Source of the DNA: Nitzschia sp. pyKryTriq1
Taxonomy: Eukaryota; Bacillariophyta; Bacillariophyceae; Bacillariales; Bacillariaceae
DNA length: 64,000 nt
Assembly (NCBI GenBank): GCA_956465555.1
Contig: OY101116.1
Coordinates: 4,092,001 to 4,156,000, forward strand
Direction of reading: 5' to 3'
The notes beneath the pieces were generated by a model. That model ran no database searches and was not told the DNA's origin. It saw only the letters and a list, made by a program, of their open reading frames with translations. Positions within the stretch are counted from its first letter, which is position 1, and every line of letters starts with the position of its first letter. Both the position numbers and the translations under genes were made by a program. Positions 59,840-64,000 of this stretch are shown piece by piece.

Positions 59840-60759
59840 ACATGACCACCAATCATAAGAATCCACTACTCGATGAGTTGGATTTGCCGTCTCCGATTTT
59901 ATTGGGAAGCGCCTCCTTTACTCGCAAATTGATTTTGACCGAAATGAATATTCCCTTTGCCAAGGTCGTACGACCGATCGATGAAAAGGCCTTGGGGGGG
60001 GAGCATCGATCATCCTCATCATCATCATCATCATCTTGTTCTTCTCCTTCCGATCTAGTACTTTTACTGGCAAGGGCCAAAATGGAATTTTTGATTCAAG
60101 AAATACAAGCAGGGAATTGTAATGACGAACTCGATACGGCAAGAAAAATGAGGATGCTGCTGCAACGAAAACAAAAACAACAACAACAACAACAACAAAA
60201 AGAAGAAAAAGACAAAGACAAAGCAGCAAATAATAATAGCAGCAGTAGTAGTAGTGAACAAGAACAAACACAAGAGCAAGAGAAAGAGGAACAATGGATT
60301 ATCTTGACGGGAGATCAAGTCGTGACGTGCAATGGTCAAATTTTGGAAAAACCGGAATCGATCGAGGAAGCCAAACAATTTGTCCATTCGTATCGGACGC
60401 ATCCTCCTAGTACCGTCGGAAGTTGTATGTTATACCATTGGCCGAGTGGCATTCAAGTTTCGGGTGTCGATACGGCCACAATTTATTTCCGACCGACGAC
60501 CATTCCATGTGGTGATGATGGTGACGACGATTTGATTGATCAATTGGTCGCACTGAACGAACCCATCATGTCCTGTGCCGGAGGTCTCATGATTGAACAT
60601 CCTCTCACCAAGAAACATTTGGATCGGATTGATGGTACGGAAGATAGTGTCATGGGATTGAGTAAAGATTTGGTATCGCGACTCTTGAAGGAGCTCAAGG
60701 AAAAACTAAAAATGCTGGATGCATCATCATCATTAGCATCATCACAAGAACAGAAATAA
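59437..60759 (+). CDS. Maf-family nucleoside triphosphate pyrophosphatase
   Basis: 440 residues. The Maf domain begins near residue 148: LPSPILLGSASFTRKLILTE, IDEKALGG, LARAKMEFL, ILTGDQVVTCNGQILEKPES, AKQFVHSY, VGSCMLYHW, MSCAGGLMIEHPL and DSVMGLSKDL. This is the plant/eukaryote Maf pattern, although the usual ADTVV is GDQVV here. Maf proteins hydrolyse dTTP/UTP or modified nucleotides to monophosphates as a house-cleaning step. The domain is split by low-complexity insertions (Ser run about 190-205; Gln/Lys/Ser run about 240-285). The long N-terminus (Thr, Gln runs) includes a hydrophobic stretch and LALAFAFPSSSTRGR, like a diatom plastid cleavage site. The signal would start near residue 65, so targeting is uncertain. 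It is convergent with the helicase gene. Confidence 0.88.
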
Positions 60760-60966
60760 TAGGAATGAATGACGGAATGACTGAATGAATGAACAAATGA
60801 CTGAATGAGAGGCACGACTAATTTACATTCTACGTTAAACGTCACCTCTAAACATAACATGATGCTTATAATATGTTGGCTCTATCATTCTCATCATCAT
60901 TTGAACCATAAACAAATAATCATCATGGTATTCGTATGATCAGCATAATAATCTTTCTTTCTTTCA

Positions 60967-63900
60967 TTAAACATCATGGCCTTCATCCTCATCACGATAC
61001 GACTCATCGTCGCTTGGAGGGTAACGTTGCTGGTCTTGAAGCTCTTCTTCATAGAGATCTTGGTCATCTTGGTCGTTGTCGTTGTCGTCGTCCAAGTCCA
61101 TCATGGTGGAAGCTCCTCCCTGCTGATGCTGATGCTGCTGCTGTTCTTCTCGTGCGGCGGCGGACCATGGTTCCGGCTGGACCTCGCTAATGTATTCCTC
61201 GTGAGAAATATCATCTTCTTGATGGGCCGCTCCTCCTCCTTCTCCTTCTCCTTCTTGTCGGTGAGACCATCGAGGATCTTTGGAATACTTGTCCAATCGC
61301 GTCTTTCGTCGACGCTTATTATTGGAAGAAGATCGGCTGGGAGCTGCGCTTCCGGCATCAACTTCGGGACTGCCACTAATACTGCTGCTGCTGCCGCCGC
61401 TGCTGCTGCTGCTGTCGACGGAGAGGTCATCGTTCGGAAACGTACGCTTGGAACTCTGTCGGACAGCGCGCTCCTTGTCTTGTCGGTCGAACGACTTCGA
61501 CTTGCTTTTTGCTGGTTTTCTTCCAGTCTTAGTAGCATCCACACGAGGTGGGCGAGCTGCTACTGGGATATAGACTGGATTGTCGTCGTCGTCGTCGTCG
61601 TCGTCGTGATCGTCTACCTCCAGGATATTGCGTTGAATCCGCTGCTTCTTTGTCGAACGGGCAGCAGCTGCAGGCCGTTTGGCCACTCTGGTAGTAGTAG
61701 CAGGAGCGCTAAAAGCGACAATATCATCATCATCATCATCTTCGTCGTCCTCTTCCTCCGAGTCGTATTTACTGCTGCTTGCGGCTCCGCCGCCGAGAAA
61801 GCCCAGGTCGGCCACATTGCCATAATCGGCTGCCGTTTCTCCGTTTCCAAGCCCATCCAAGAAGGCTTGTTCTTGCGGCTCTTCCTGTTTGATTCTCAGA
61901 CTCCTACCACTAGGACGAGGAACAGCTGCGGGTTTCATATCCCCATCATACAATTGCTCCTCTTCGTCTTCTTCGTCGTCGCTACTGATAACTACCAGCT
62001 CGTCTTCTTGATCTTGTTGCTGCGCGGCGGCCTGTCCTCCAAGATCAAGCTCAATGGCATGGTTCTCATCGGCACCTGCTTGATAATGATTCGAATCGTC
62101 ATCTTCCTCCATGGCGTTGACCTCTTGGACTCCGACACCAGCAGCATTTTCGTGTGCGAGCTTTGCTCGTGGGAATACCAGTACGGAGGCCAGAAACTTC
62201 TTGATTGCCGCCAGAACCTCAGTATAGTTGGCAAGAAACGATACCGCATCGACTCGAAGGCATTTCCAGCCTACTCGTTCAATGCTCTTCTGCTGGTCTA
62301 ACATGGCCTTCCAGTCCTCTTGACTTTCGCCGGTCGCTTCAATACAGATGGCAGCACGGCGGCCAGTCGAGTCATCAGTACCCGCAACAGCCGCGGCATC
62401 TTCCACGCAGATGGCATTGTCCCAAACAATGCCCATACTTCGTGTCGAAAAGCCGTCTTCTTCCAGTAGCTTCACGAGAAGACGTTCCGCTCGAGCTCGA
62501 AAGGGTGAAGATGTAGTAGGCGTCTCACCCCCCGATGCCTCTCTTTCTTCTTGGATATCATCCAGATGGCCCGCGTTTGCTGCCTCGTCGTTGTATTTAG
62601 CACGCTCAAAAAAGTCGAGCACCGAAAACTTGACATCTTGCTCGTTGGGGATGTGGTTGGTATCGAGACTGCGTATCAATACCATTCGATCTCTGGCCCG
62701 CGACAAGGCCACATTCACGCGTTGAGCATGCATGAGTTGGCTTTGGGTTACGACACTTCCTGGAGAGCAAACCATGGACAAAAAGACAATGTCACGTTCG
62801 GCACCTTGAAACGAAGGAGGCTCTCCCACCAAAATGTTGTGGAGCTTGTATTTGTGAGGACCAATTCGATCCAAGAGTCTCCCACGAATCAGTCGGCTCT
62901 GTTCATCACCGACCAAGGAGATGACTCCAATCGAGCGCTTCTTAAAGAGTGAGCACCGATCTACGTACTGCCCAATTTGATTCACAATCTCGTCACATTC
63001 TTGTTCGTTGACCTTGCCCACTTTGCGTCCGTTCGGAACACGGACATCAATCAGCGATGGTTTCAAACGCTCTTTACTGGTTGGAAGACGCAGTGGCACG
63101 AGATTTCCGTTGTAGAACTCCAGGTTGCTGTAGGAAATGATTTCGGGAGCACATCGAAAGTGTTCTCGCAAAATAACTCGTCCCATGGGGAAGGCTTGGG
63201 CGCACAAATCGAAAAACGAATGTCCCGGGAGCATGGATGCTTCAAATGGAGATTCCGGCATGGCCGCCTTGAGCATTTCAATCTGCTCTTCGGCGACAAA
63301 GCTTTCCGTAGGAGAAACTTGCTTCCCATCCCCGACAATGAGCCTGAAGAACAACAAGAAACAAGCGTTGGCGACGAAGAAAGTTAGAAAAAGCCAAGCA
63401 TATCGTGATAGCTCAAACGTTGTAGCTAGACATCGTACCATTGGCGACCACGCAGCATGCCTGGAAGGACAGTGACGTCACTTTGAGACGCCTCGTCAAT
63501 GACAACCAAGTCAAACAAACATTCCGACGGAAGGTAGTCGCTAATCTGGGAAGAGGTAAGGATCCAACAGGGGATGTATCGTACACACTTTTCAAAGGCG
63601 TCCAGATATTCTTGACGCTTTCGACGCTGTCGTTGAGTCATCTTGGACGATTGTGAGGACTTGCCAAATTTTGCCTTTCCCGAAACTTGTGCGAACTTGA
63701 CCAAAGCTGATTGAGCTTCCGCAGAAAAGTTCTTGCTCAGCTCGGCCACCACACGAGCGGCAACCAAGTCTTCTGCAACCGCTTGGATACGTGATGACAA
63801 GCCGGCCCGTCGTTTATCCAGCTTTTCAATTTCGATCGCCTCTTCCAGGGTGGAAGACAAGTCCAAGTCGGCAGCAATCTGCTTCATTTTCAACGCCTTC

Positions 63901-64000
63901 GCCAACACGGGAATGATTGATTCCCGAATTCGTTTCTTACCGTCGATCACTTCGATCAAGATTTCTCGCGGCCAGCCTTCGCGAGAAAAGAGTGGTTCCA
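60967..64000 (-). CDS. SF1 (UPF1/SETX-type) helicase with C-terminal nuclease-like domain, 5' end outside window
   Basis: Exon parts 64000-63440/63439 and 63343-60967 are joined by a 95-base intron (63438-63344; GTACGA...CTTCAG), giving RGRQW-LIVGDGKQVSPTE in frame. The exon is open to the right edge (EPLFSREGWPREILIEVIDG), so the Walker A part lies beyond it. Visible motifs are II (DLVVIDEASQSD), III (VGDGKQVSPT), V (FQGAERDIVFLSM) and VI (VNVALSRARDRMVLIRS). After them, residues coded by about 62220-62520 (ERLLVKLLEEDG, AAICIEATGESQEDWKAMLD, ERVGWKCLRVDAVSF) follow the REase_MTES_1575/DUF559 pattern of the PD-(D/E)XK fold. The last 390 residues are acidic and low-complexity with basic patches. 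Helicase-nuclease fusions of this type are usual in bacteria and scattered in eukaryotes. RNA/DNA processing is inferred. Confidence 0.85.

Noticed and set aside
60976-62301. A 441-codon plus-strand frame opposite the helicase gene
   Set aside because: It is antisense to a gene with clear helicase and nuclease-like motifs, and its residues are low-complexity mirrors of that gene's acidic tail.
1-64000. Virus-like or LTR elements
   Set aside because: No reverse transcriptase, integrase, capsid or long terminal repeat signature was recognised anywhere in the window.

Overview
The window looks like nuclear DNA of a diatom, most probably a pennate one. The main clue is a plastid presequence with a signal peptide followed by a CQA|FAP cleavage motif (minus strand, about 8850-8916). 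Supporting clues are short GT-AG introns (95-220 bp), a stramenopile-style HSF gene and long Ser/Thr/Gln/Asp runs inside genes. Intergenic DNA is rich in self-complementary CTA/TAG trinucleotide tracts. No bacterial, organellar, rRNA, tRNA or CRISPR features were seen.

Layout. 1-11.8 kb: a poorly conserved, carrier-like membrane protein (2027-3430, minus), a MORN-repeat protein (5174-7396, plus) and a two-exon plastid-targeted 'pathogen-related' protein (7661-8916, minus), separated by gene-poor repeat DNA with two copies of a tRNA-promoter-bearing repeat and a 93-bp tandem duplication. 11.8-38.3 kb: a head-to-tail array, all on the minus strand, of at least eight copies of one gene family, here called copies A to H. 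Intact members have a long Ser/Arg-rich disordered N-terminus with recurring short motifs (KSDGCL-type, GEDIDxRLxRR, RRxKSxGDL), a coiled coil, an EPxVKxVYRxYMYK block and a C-terminal EF-hand pair. A, B, C, D and H are open. F has lost its whole C-terminal half, G is decayed and E is a relic. An HSPA14/Ssz1-like Hsp70 gene sits inside the array on the plus strand.

38.3-64 kb: a small secreted coiled-coil protein, ELP3 (two exons), a His-rich secreted protein, a 2656-codon single-exon secreted protein with 13 Cys-rich plus YfaP/DUF2135-like modules, an HSF transcription factor (minus), a DUF6729-like zinc protein followed by a 41-bp minisatellite, a Maf-type nucleotide pyrophosphatase and, running off the right edge, an SF1 helicase with a C-terminal PD-(D/E)XK-like region.

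The strongest candidate for an undescribed system is the EF-hand array. It shows conserved promoter-like 5' flanks, copies D and C joined in frame across a single TAG, an RS-domain member, and graded decay of other copies. The housekeeping genes (ELP3, Maf, Hsp70, helicase) have no obvious functional link to it.
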